Shown here one piece after another: positions 23,101 to 35,200 of a DNA stretch of 64,000 nucleotides; the stretch's first letter is position 1, and each line of letters starts with the position of its first letter. Source of the stretch: Aradus depressus (taxonomy: Eukaryota; Arthropoda; Insecta; Hemiptera; Aradidae). Position numbers and translations under genes: made by a program. The stretch lies in NCBI GenBank assembly GCA_963662175.1, contig OY759215.1, forward strand, positions 50,609,213 to 50,673,212, given 5' to 3'. The notes under the pieces were generated by a model, which was given only the letters and a program-made list of their open reading frames with translations, was not told the origin of the DNA and ran no database searches.

Positions 23101-23368
23101 AGTACGCACTGGCTAGGATGTCCAGCGATGCTAAGTGTTCACTATCTGTGGTTTCCGCTGTTGAAAGACGCATACTAGCTGTGATGCCCACGGGTCCTAA
23201 AAACTTACTAGCTGGGGTGTTTGACGTTGAAGGACTATAAGCCTTATTCCGTATGAATAATTGAAAATTATAACATCATGAATGTACTGTTGAAGAATTT
23301 AAAAGACTTATAGGAGATAATAGTAGAAAAGTGAAAGTTCCCCGGGCAATGCCGGGTATTACTGCTAG
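20105..23368 (+). mobile_element. Non-autonomous Helitron family B, copy 1
   Basis: Begins A|TCTATATTAATAAAGCTG, then a GTTTGTTT run and CGGCTGGACGGATTTTTATG, the usual head of insect Helitrons. It ends with the hairpin CCCGG-GCAATG-CCGGG, TATTACTG and CTAG at 23365-23368. The 3,264-bp body has about twelve units of a roughly 140-bp repeat (20190-21990) with G-runs, then a 33/66-bp repeat (22045-22905). The 3' segment from gaaggactataagcc onward occurs twice (about 22925 and 23225), with a short extra repeat block between. There is no transposase gene. The base after CTAG is the T of another Helitron head at 23369. Confidence 0.88.
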
Positions 23369-23765
23369 TCTATATTAATAAAGCTGAAACGGGGTTTGTT
23401 TGTTTGTTTGTTAACATCATCGCTTAATGTCCCATCCGAAGGACGAAGTGCTCAAAGTTATTTTTAACTTCCCGATTAAAACATCTGACCTAAGTGCCTC
23501 AGCTAGATTTCTAAGTGGCGATCCTGAGCTCGGTAGACTCCATTCTTCAAATTTCTTGCTTTTTAACGGTTTATAGATTTAATATTTGTTAACTGACAGA
23601 GCCATAGAGTGTGCTGGTTTCGGATTATGCCAACGTCAGCACAACGTTCAGACTGACTTTAAATATGGTGACACCGATCCACTATGGAAGAAATATGCCA
23701 AAAAAAAAAAAAGATGTATGTATAGATATGAACACAAATTAAAACTTGTGTACATTGTGATATAA
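23369..23765 (+). repeat. Chimeric spacer: Helitron head joined to duplicated satellite end
   Basis: The first 39 bases are a Helitron family B head (TCTATATTAATAAAGC, then GTTTG repeats) abutting the CTAG of copy 1. At about 23408 the sequence jumps to satellite sequence matching 19757 onward and continues through the unique spacer to 23765. This is the junction of a tandem duplication of about 3.65 kb. Confidence 0.8.
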
Positions 23766-26309
23766 TCTATATTAATAAAGCTGAAACGGGGTTTGTTTGT
23801 TTGTATGTATGTTTGTTCCAGCATCACGCCCAAACGGCTGGACGGATTTTTATGAAACTTCCCATGTAGCATTCTTTTGAGCCCGATTGAATAATAGGCT
23901 ATGTGGCGTCCCAAAATTTTGATCGGGAGGGGGGGTTGTAAGGGGGGCCTAAGTATATAAATAGTGCTAACTCATTAACTAATGGTCAAATTGTCATGAA
24001 ATTTCACACGTAGTCTTTTTAAAAGCCAAACAGGAATAAAAGGTGTGTGGCGTCCCAAAGTTTTGAACGGGAGGGGGGGTTGTGGGAGGGCCTAAGTATA
24101 AATATAGAGCTAACTCATTAACTAATGGGCGAATCGTCATGAAATTTCACATGTAGTATTTTTAAAAGCCAAATAGGAAAAAAAAGTGTGTGGCGTCCCA
24201 AAGTTTTGATCGGGAGGGGGGGTTGTAAGGGGGGCCTAAGTATATAAATAGTGCTAACTCATTAACTAATGGGCGAATCGTCATGAAATTTCACATGTAG
24301 TATTTTTAAAAGCCAAATAGGAAAAAAAAGTGTGTAGCGTCCCAAAGTTTTGAATGGGAGGGGGGGTTGTGGGGGGGCCCAAGTATAAATATAGAGCTAA
24401 TTCTTTAACGGTTGGTCGGATTGTCACGAAATTTCACATGGAGTATTCCTGATGGCCAAATAAAAAAATAAGGTGTGTGGCGTCCCAAAGTTTTGAACGG
24501 GAGGGGGGGTTGTGGTGGGGCCTATGTATAAATATAGAGCTAACTCATTACTAATGGGCGAATCGTCATGAAATTTCACGTAGTATTTTTAAAAGCCAAA
24601 TAGGAAAAAAAGGTGTGTGGCGTCCCAAAGTTTTGAACGGGAGGGGGGGTTGTGGGGGGGCCTAAGTATAAATATAGAGCTAATTCTTTAACGGTTGGTC
24701 GGATTGTCACGAAATTTCACATGGAGTATTCCTGAAGGCCAAATAGAAAAATAAGGTGTGTGGCGTCCCAAAGTTTTGAACGGGAGGGGGGGTTGTGGGG
24801 GGGCCTAAGTATAAATATAGAGCTAGCTCATTAACGGTTGGTCGAATTGTCACAAAGTTTCACATGTAGTATTCCTGAAGACCAAATAAAAAAATAGGCG
24901 GTGTAACGGCTCAAAATTTTGTACGGGAGGGGGGGGGGGGGTAGTGGCGGGGGGGCCTAAGTATAAATATGGTGCTAGCTCAATAACGGTTTGTCGTATT
25001 GTCATGGAATTTCACATGTAGTATTCATAAAGGCCAAATAGAAAAATAGGGTTGTTGACGTCAAAAAATTGTGAACGGGAGGGGGGTTATGGGGGTAGGC
25101 CTAAATTTGAAGATAGTGATAGGTCATTAACGGATGATTGGATTGTCACGAAATTTCACATGTAGTATTCTTGATGGTCAAATAAAAAAATACACTATGT
25201 GACATTTTAAAAATTTGGGAGGGGGGGCTAAGCATAAAAATAATGCTGAATCATTGAAGGGTAATCGGATTGTCATGAATTTCACATGTAGTAGTAGTAA
25301 CTATGTATTCGCTGTGGGGTTCACTGTTGCAAGACATTTACTAGCTGTGATGCCCAGCGTTCCTAATATCGTACTAGCTGTGGGGTCCGCTGTTGCAAGG
25401 CACTTACCAGCTGTAGTGCTCAGCCCCAGCGTTCCTAACTATGTACTGGCTGTGGGGTTCTCTGTTGCAAGGCACCTACAAGACATTTACTAGCTGTGAT
25501 GCCCAGCGTTCCTAATTACGTACTAGTTGTGGGGTCTGCTGTTGCAAGGCGCTAGCAGTGTGGCCCAGCGTATTTAACTACGTAGGTATTAGCTGTGGGG
25601 TCCGCCGTTGCAAAACTCATACTAGCTATGATGCCCTGTGGTTCTAACTACATACTATCTGTGGGGTCCGCAGTTGCAAGGCACCTACTACCTGTAGGGC
25701 CCAGCGACCCTAACTTCTTACTAGCTGTGGGGTCCGCTGTTGCGAGGCACATACTAGCTGTGGTGACCAGCGTTCCTAACTACGTACTAGCTGTGGGGTC
25801 CGCCGTTGCAAAACACATACTAGCTGTGATGCCCAGTGGTTCTAACTACGTACTAGCTGTGGGGGCCGCTGTTGCAAGGCACTTACTAGCTGTGATGCCC
25901 AGCATTCCTAACTTCGTACTAGCTGTGGGGTCCGCTCTTGCGAGGCACATACTAGCTGCGGTGACCAGCGTTCTAATTACATACTAGCTGTGGGATCCGC
26001 CGTTGCAAGGCATATATTAGCTGTGGTCACAAACGTTCTTAAGTTCGCACTGGCTAGGACGTCCAGCGAAGCTAAGTATTCACTATCTGTGGTTTCCGCT
26101 GTTGAAAGACGCATACTAGCTGTGATGCCCAGGGGTCCTAAAAACTTACTAGCTGGGGTGTTTGACGTTGAAGGACTATAAGCCTTATTCCGTATGAATA
26201 ATTGAAAATTATAACATCATGAATGTACTGTTGAAGAATTTAAAAGACTTATAGGAGATAATAGTAGAAAAGTGAAAGTTCCCCGGGCAATGCCGGGTAT
26301 TACTGCTAG
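23766..26309 (+). mobile_element. Non-autonomous Helitron family B, copy 2
   Basis: A 2,544-bp copy with the same ends as copy 1: TC at 23766 preceded by A, the CCCGG/CCGGG hairpin at about 26282-26297 and CTAG at 26306-26309. The 140-bp repeats run from about 23850 to 25190 and the 33/66-bp repeats from about 25300 to 26110. It lacks the duplicated 3' segment of copy 1. Its CTAG directly abuts the TC of copy 3, so no host DNA lies between them. Confidence 0.88.
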
Positions 26310-29266
26310 TCTATATTAATAAAGCTGAAACGGGGTTTGTTTGTTTGTTTGTTTGTATGTATGTTTGTTCCAGCATCACGCCCAAACCGCTGGACGGATT
26401 TTTATGAAACTGCCCATGTAGCATTCTTTTGAGCCCGATTGAATAATAGGCTATGTGGCGTCCCAAAATTTTGATCGGGAGGGGGGGTTGTGGGGGGGCC
26501 TAAGTATAAAAATAGTGCTAACTCATTAACTAATGGGCGAATTGTCATGAAATTTCACAGGTAGTCTTTTTAAAATCCAAACAGGAAAAAAAGGTGTATG
26601 GTGTCCCAAAGTTTTGATCGGGAGGGGGGGTTGTAAGGGGGGCCTAAGTATATAAATAGTGCTAACACATTAACTAATGGTCGAATTGTCATGAAATTTC
26701 ACACGTAGTCTTTTTAAAAGCCAAACAGGAAAAAAAGGTGTGTGGCGTCCCAAAGTTTTGAAAGGGAGGGGGGGTTGTGGGGCACCTAAGTATAATATAG
26801 AGCTAACTCATTAACTAATGGGCGAATCGTCATGAAATTTCACATGTAGTATTTTTAAAAGCCAAATAGAAAACAAAGTGTGTGGCGTCCCAAAGTTTTG
26901 AACGGGAGGGGGGGTTGTGGGGGGGCCTAAGTATAAATATAGAGCTAATTCTTTAACGGTTGGTCGGATTGTCTCGAAGTTTCACATGTAGTATTCCTGA
27001 AGACCAAATAAAAAAATAGGCGGTGTAACGGCTCAAAATTTTGTACGGGAGGGGGGGTAGTGGGGGGGGGGCCTAAGTATAAATATAGTGCTAGCTCATT
27101 AACGGTTGGTCGTATTGTCATGGAATTTCACATGTAGTATTCTTAAAAGCCAAATAGGAAAAAAAGGTGTGTGGCGTCCCAAAGTTTTGAACGGGAGGGG
27201 GGGTTGTGGGGGGGCCTAATTATAAATATAGAGCTAACTCATTAACTAATGGGCGAATCGTCATGAAATTTCACGTAGTATTTTTAAAAGCCAAATAGGA
27301 AAAAAAGGTGTGTGGCGTCCCAAAGTTTTGAACGGGAGGGGGGGTTGTGGGGGGGCCTAAGTATAAATATAGAGCTAATTCTTTAACGGTTGGTCGGATT
27401 GTCACGAAATTTCACATGGAGTATTCCTGAAGGCCAAATAGAAAAATAAGGTGTGTGGCGTCCCAAAGTTTTGAACGGGAGGGGGGGTTGTGGGGGGGCC
27501 TAAGTATAAATATAGTGATAAGTCATTAACGGATGATCGGATTGTCACGAAATTTCACATGTAGTATTCCTGGAGGCCAAATAGAAAAATAGGCGGTGTG
27601 ACGGCTCAAAATTGTTTACGGGAGGGGGGTTGTGGCGGGGGGGCCTAAGTATAAATATAGTGCTAGCTCATTAACGGTTGGTCGTATTGTCATGGAATTT
27701 CACATGGAGTATTCCTGAAGGCCAAATAGAAAAATAAGGTGTGTGGCGTCCCAAAGTTTTGAACGGGAGGGGGGTTGCGGGGGGGCCTAAGTATAAATAT
27801 AGAGCTAGCTCATTAACGGTTGGGCGAATTGTCACAAAGTTTCACATGTAGTATTCCTGAAGACCAAATAAAAAAATAGGCGGTGTAACGGCTCAAAATT
27901 TTGTACGGGAGGGGGGGGGGGGGTAGTGGCGGGGGGGCCTAAGTATAAATATGGTGTTAGTTCAATAACGGTTGGTCGTATTGTCATGGAATTTCACATG
28001 TAGTATTCTTAAAAGCCAAATAGATATATAGAGTGTATATGTCACAAAATTTTGAACGGGAGGGTGGGTTGATGGGGGCGTAAGTATAAGTATAGTGATA
28101 AGTCATTAACGGATGATCGGATTGTCACGAAATTTCACATGAAGTATTCATAAAGGCCAAATAGAAAAATAGGGTGTGTGACGTCAAAAAACTGTGAACG
28201 GGAGGGGGGTTATGGGGGTAGGCCTAAATTTGAAAATAGTGATAGGTCATTAACGGATGATTGGATTGTCACGAAATTTCACATGTAGTATTCTTGATGG
28301 TCAAATAAAAAAATACACTATGTGACATTTTAAAAATTTGGGAGGGGGGGCTAAGCATGAAAATAATGCTGAATCATTGAAGGGTAATCGGATTGTCATG
28401 AATTTCACATGTAGTAGTAGTAACTATGTATTCGCTGTGGGGTTCACTGTTGCAAGACATTTACTAGCTGTAGTGCTCAGCCCCAGCGTTCCTAACTATG
28501 TACTGGCTGTGGGGTTCGCTGTTGCAAGGCACCTACAAGACATTTACTAGCTGTGATGCCCCGCGTTCCTAATTACGTACTAGCTGTGGGGTCTGCTGTT
28601 GCAAGGCGCTAGCAGTGTGGCCCAGCGTATTTAACTACGTAGGTACTAGCTGTGGGGTCCGCCGTTGCAAAACTCATACTAGCTATGATGCCCTGTGGTT
28701 CTAACTACATACTATCTGTGGGGTCCGCATTTGCAAGGCACCTACTACCTGTAGGGCCAGCGTTCCTAAAAACGTACTAGCTGTGGGGTCCGCTCTTGCG
28801 AGGCACATACTAGCTGCGGTGACCAGCGTTCTAACTACGTACTAGCTGTGGGATCCGCCGTTGCAAGGCATATACTACCTCTGGTGCCCAGCGTTCTTAA
28901 CTACGTACTAGCTGTGGTGCCCAGCGTTCTTAACTACGTACTAGCTGTGGTGCCCAGCGTTGCAAGGCATATATTAGCTGTGGTCACAAACGTTCTTAAG
29001 TTCGCACTGGCTAGGACGTCCAGCGAAGCTAAGTATTCACTATCTGTGGTTTCCGCCGTTGAAAGACGCATACTAGCTGTGATGCCCAGGGGTCCTAAAA
29101 ACTTACTAGCTGGGGTGTTTGACGTTGAAGGACTATAAGCCTTATTCCGTATGAATAATTGAAAATTATAACATCATGAATGTACTGTTGAAGAATTTAA
29201 AAGACTTTTAGGAGATATTAGTAGAAAAGTCAAAGTTCCCCGGGCAACGCCGGGTATTACTGCTAG
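26310..29266 (+). mobile_element. Non-autonomous Helitron family B, copy 3
   Basis: A 2,957-bp copy starting immediately after the CTAG of copy 2. It ends with hairpin CCCGG-GCAACG-CCGGG and CTAG at 29263-29266. The 140-bp repeats are arranged differently from copies 1 and 2, and the 66-bp block is shorter (about 28430-29050). Its right flank is tgtgaaatataag, the interior of satellite module M (gaagaaa|tgtgaaat), so the right end sits exactly at an A|T site in that module. Confidence 0.88.
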
Positions 29267-32200
29267 TGTGAAATATAAGTGGGCTTTGAGGTACCGTTTT
29301 GACATATTTTCTGAAAAACAAAGTAATACAGCAATGTTGGTAGATAGGCAGCATCCAGAAACGAAGATGGTCAACCAAAAAAAGATTCAGATGTATCGGG
29401 AAAGTCCGATCCGAAGGACGACGTGCTCAAATTTATTTTTATCTTCCCGATTAAAACATCTGAGCTAAGTGACCTGGCTAGATTTCTAAATGGCGATCCT
29501 GGGCACGGTGGACTCCATTCTTCAAATTTCTAGCTTTTAAACGGTTTTTAGATTTAATATTCGTTAAAACTGATGAACAACCGGGATATCTGAATCCTAC
29601 ACAAAAATCGAAATAAAAATGTTTTTCAAAAAAGTAGGGCTAAATACCATTCTTCAAATTTCCTGCTTTTTAACGGTTTATAGATTTAATATTTGTTAAA
29701 ACTGATCGACAGATTCAGATATATCGGGAAAGTCTCATCCGAAGGACGACGTGCTCAAGATTTTTTGAACCTAAGTGAAATTTGAGCTACCTAGGTTTAG
29801 TTACATAACATACGACTCATTATCGAGCACCTGACATACAAATAGGCCCTCGATCATAGCCTAAAGTCCAATCCGAAGGACGACGTGCTCAAATTTATTT
29901 TTGTCTTCTCGATTAAAACATCCGACCTAAGTGCCTTGGCTAGATTTCTAAATGGCGATCCTGAGCTCGGTAGACTCCATTCTTCAAATTACTAGCTTTT
30001 AAACGGTTTTTAGATTTAATATTCGTTAAAACTGATGAACAACCGGGATATCTGAATCCTACACAAAAATCGAAATAAAAATGTTATTCGAAAAAAGTAG
30101 GATTAAATCCCATTCTTCAAATTTCTCGCTTTTTAACAGTTCTTAGATTTAATATTTGTTAAAACTGATAGTCAGATTCAGATATATCGGGGATGTCCCA
30201 TCCGAAGGACGACGTGCTCAAGGTTATTTTTAACCTAAGTGAAATTTCAACTACCCAGGTTTAGATACATAACATACTACTCATTATCGAGTACCTGACA
30301 TACGAAAAGGCCTTCGATCATAGCTTAATGCCCAATCCGAAGGACGACGTGCTCAAATTTATTTTTATCTTCCCTATTAAAACATCTGAGCTAAGTGATT
30401 CGGCTAGATTTCTAAATGGCGATCCTGAGCTCGGTAAACTCCATATGTATGATAAAATAAGTTACCGTTTGGGTCCAACTAAAATTATCAAGGAAGAAAT
30501 GTGAAATATGAGTGGGCTTTGAGGTACCGTTTTGACATATTTTCTGAAAAACAAATTAATACAGCAATGTTGGTAGATAGGCAGCATCCAGAAACGGAGA
30601 TGGTCAACCAAAAAAAGATTCAGATGTATCGGGAAAGTCCCATCCGAAGGACGACGTGCTCAAATTTATTTTTATCTTCCCGATTAAAACATCTGAGCTA
30701 AGTGACCTGGCTAGATTTCTAAATGGCGATCCTGAGCTCGGTGGACTCCATTCTTCAAATTTCTAGCTTTTAAACGGTTTTTAAATTTAATATTCGTTAA
30801 AACTGATAAACAACCGGGATATCTGAATCCTACACAAAAATCGAAATAAAAATGTTTATCAAAAAAAGTAGGGCTAAATACCATTCTTCAAATGTCCTGC
30901 TTTTTAACGGTTTATAGATTTAATATTTGTTAAAACTGATAGATTCAGATATATCGGGGATGTCTAATCCGAAGGACGACGTGCTCAAGGTTATTTTTAA
31001 CCTAAGTGAAATTTCAACTACCCAGGTATAGATACATAACATACTACTCATTATCGAGTACCTGACATACGAAAAGGCCTCCGATCATTGCTTAAAGCCC
31101 AATCCAAAGGACGACGTGCTCAAATTTATTTTTATCTTCCCTATTAAAACATCTGAGCTAAGTGATTCGGCTAGATTTCTAAATGGCGATCTTGAGCTCG
31201 GTAAACTCCATATGTATGATAAAATAAGTTACCGTTTGGGTCCAACTAAAATTATCAAGGAAGAAATGTGAAATATAAGTGGGCTTTGAGGAACCGTTTT
31301 GACATATTTTCTGAAAAACACATTAATACAGCAATGTTGGTAGATAGGCAGCATCCAGAAACGAAGATGGTCAACCAAAGACAGATTCAGATATATCGGG
31401 GAGGTCCCATCCGAAGGACGACGTGCTCAAGGTTATTTTTAACCTAAGTGAAATTTCAGCTACCCAGGTTTAGATACATAACATACGACTCATTATCGAG
31501 CACCTGACATACAATAAGGCCCTCGATCATAGCCTAAAGTCCAATCCGAAGGATGACGTGCTCAAATTTATTTTTGTCTTCTCGATTAAAACATCCGACC
31601 TAAGTGACTTGGCTAGATTTCTAAACGGCGATCCTGAGCTCGGTAGACTCCATTCTTCAAATTTCTAGCTTTTAAACGGTTATTAGATTTAATATTCGTT
31701 AAAACTGATGAACAACCGGGATATCTGAATCCTACACAAAAATCGAAATAAAAATGTTTATCAAAAAAAGTAGGGCTAAATACCATTCTTCAAATGTCCT
31801 GCTTTTTAACGGTTTATAGATTTAATATTTGTTAAAACTGATAGATTCAGATATATCGGGAATGTCTCATCCGAAGGACGACGTGCTCAAGGTTTTTTGA
31901 ACCAAGGCGAAATTTCAGCTACCTAGGTTTAGTAACATAACATGCGACTCATTATCGAGCACCTGACATACAAAAAGGCTCTCGATCATAGCCTAAAGTC
32001 CAATCCGAAGGATGACGTGCTCAAATTTATTTTTGTCTTATCGATTAAAACATCCGACCTAAGTGACTTGGCTAGATTTCTAAATGGCGATCCTGAGCTC
32101 GGTAGACTCCATTCTTGAAATTTCTAGCTTTTAAACGGTTATAAGATTTAATATTCGTTAAAACTGATGAACAACCGGGGTATCTGAATCCTACATAAAA

Positions 32201-35200
32201 ATCGAAATAAAAATGTTTTTCGAAAAAAATAGGGCTAAATACCATTCTTCAAATTTCCTGCTTTTTAACGGTTTATAGATTTAATATTTGTTAAAACTGA
32301 TAGACAGATTCAGATATATCGGGAAAGTCTCATCCGAAGGACGACGTGCTCAAGATTTTTTGAACCTAAGTGAAATTTGAGCTACCTAGGTTTAGTTACA
32401 TAACATACGACTCATTATCGAGCACCTGACATACAAATAGGCCCTCGATCATAGCCTAAAGTTCAATCCGAAGGATGACGTGCTCAAATTTATTTTTGTC
32501 TTCTCGATAGAAACATCCGACCTAAGTGACTTGGCTAGATTTCTAAATGGCGATCTTGAGCTCGGTAGACTCCATTCTTCAAATTTCTAGCTTTTAAACG
32601 GTTATTAGATTTATTATTCGTTAAAACTGATGAACAACCGGGATATCTGAATCCTACACAAAAATTGAAATAAAAATGTTTTTCGAAAAAAGTCGGGCTA
32701 AATACCATTCTTCAAATTGCCTGCTTTTTAACAGTTTTTAGATTTAATATTTGTTAAAACTGATAGACATATCGGGAAAGTCTCATCCGAAGGACGACGC
32801 GCTCAAGGTTTTTTGAACCTAATTGAAATTTTAGCTACCTAGGTTTAGTTACATAACATACGACTCATTATCGAGCACCTGACATACAAAAAGGCCCTCG
32901 ATCATAGCCTAAAGTCCAATCCGAAGGACGACATGCTCAAATTTATTTATGTCTTCTCGATTAAAACATCCGACCTAAGTGCCTTGGCTAGATATCTAAA
33001 TGGCGATCCTGAGCTCGATAAACTCCATATGCATGATAAAATAAGTTACCGTTTGGGTCCAACTAAAATTATGAAGGAAGAAATGTGAAATATAAGTGGG
33101 CTTTGAGGTACCGTTTTGACATATTTTCTGAAAAACAAATTAATACAGCAATGTTGGTAGATAGGCAGCATCCAGAAACGAAGATGGTCAACCAAAGAAA
33201 GATTCAGATGTATCGGGAAAGTCCAATCCGAAGGACGACGTGCTCAAATTTATTTTTATCTTCTCGATTAAAACATCCGACCTAAGTGCCTTGGCTAGAT
33301 ATCTAAATGGCGATCTTGAGCTCGGTAAACTCCATATGTATGATAAAATAAGTTACCGTTTGGGTCCAACTAACATTATCAAGGAAGAAATGTGAAATAT
33401 AAGTGGGCTTTGAGGTACCGTTTTGACATATTTTCTGAAAAACAAATTAATACAGCAATGTTGGTAGATAGGCAGCATCCAGAAACGAAGATGGTCAACC
33501 AAAGAAAGATTCAGATGTATCGGGAAAGTCCAATCCGAAGGACGACGTGCTCAAATTTATTTTTATCTTCTCGATTAAAACATCAGACCTAAGTGATTCG
33601 GCTAGATTTCTGAATGGCGATCCTGAGCTCGGTAAACTCCATTCTTCAAATTTCTAGCTTTTAAACGGTTTTTGGATTTAATATTCGTTAAAACTGATGA
33701 ACAACCGGGTTATCTGAATCCTACCCAAAAATTGAAATAAAAATGTTTTTCGAAAAAAGTCGGGCTAAATACCATTCTTCAAATTGCCTGCTTTTTAACG
33801 GTTTTTGATTTAATATTTGTTAAAACTGATAGACAGATTCAGGTATATCGGGAAAGTCCCATCCGAAAGACGACGTGCTCAAGTTTATTTTTAACCTAAG
33901 TAAATTTTCAGCTACCCAGGTTTATATACATAACATACGACTCATAATCGAGCACCTGACATACAAAAAGGCCCTCGATCATAGCCTAAAGTCCAATCCG
34001 AAGGATGACGTGCTCGAATTTATTTTTGTCTTCTCGATTAAAACATCCGACCTAAGTGACTTGGCTAGATTTCTAAATGGCGATCTTGAGCCCGGTAGAC
34101 TCCATTCTTCAAATTTCTAGCTTTTAAACGGTTTTTAGATTTAATATTCGTTAAAACTGATGAAAACCGGGATATCTGAATCCTACACAAAAATCGACAT
34201 AAAAATGTTTATCAAAAAAAGTAAGGCTAAATACCATTCTTCAAATGTCCTGCTTTTTAACGGTTTATAGATTTAATATTTGTTAAAACTGATAGATTCA
34301 GATATATCGGGGATGTCTCATCCGAAGGACGACGTGCTCAAGGTTATTTTTAACCTAAGTGAAATTTCAACTACCCAGGTATAGATACATAACATACTAC
34401 TCATTATCGAGTACCTGACATACGAAAAGGCCTCCGATCATTGCTTAAAGCCCAATCCAAAGGACGACGTGCTCAAATTTTTTTTTATCTTCCCTATTAA
34501 AACATCTGAGCTAAGTGATTCGGCTAGATTTCTAAATGGCGATCTTGAGCTCGGTAAACTCCATATGTATGATAGAATAAGTTACCGTTTGGGTCCAACT
34601 AACATTATCAAGGAAGAAATGTGAAATATAAGTGGGCTTTGAGGAACCGTTTTGACATATTTTCTGAAAAACACATTAATACAGCAATGTTGGTAGATAG
34701 GCAGCATCCAGAAACGAAGATGGTCAACCAAAGACCGATTCAGATATATCGGGGAGGTCCCATCCGAAGGACGACGTGCTCAAGGTTATTTTTAACCTAA
34801 GTGAAATTTCAGCTACCCAGGTTTAGATACATAACATACGACTCATTATCGAGCACCTGACATACAAAAAGGCCCTCGATCATAGCCTAAAGTCCAATCC
34901 GAAGGATGACGTGCTCAAATTTATTTTTGTCTTCTCGATTAAAACATCCGACCTAAGTGACTTGGCTAGATTTCTAAATGGCGATCCTGAGCTCGGTAGA
35001 CTCCATTCTTCAAATTTCTAGCCTTCAAACGGTTATTAGATTTAATATTCGTTAAAACTGATGAACAACCGGGATATCTGAATCCTACACAAAAATCGAA
35101 ATAAAAATGTTTATCAAAAAAAGTAGGGCTAAATACCATTCTTCAAATGTCCTGCTTTTTAACGGTTTATAGATTTAATATTTGTTAAAACTGATAGATT

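Noticed and set aside
23648..23914. 88-residue minus-strand frame at the Helitron copy 2 head
   Set aside because: It spans the spacer and Helitron head and reads low-complexity sequence.
20105..29266. CRISPR-like array from regularly spaced 140-bp and 66-bp repeats
   Set aside because: Units are contiguous, without unique spacers, in a eukaryotic Helitron context.
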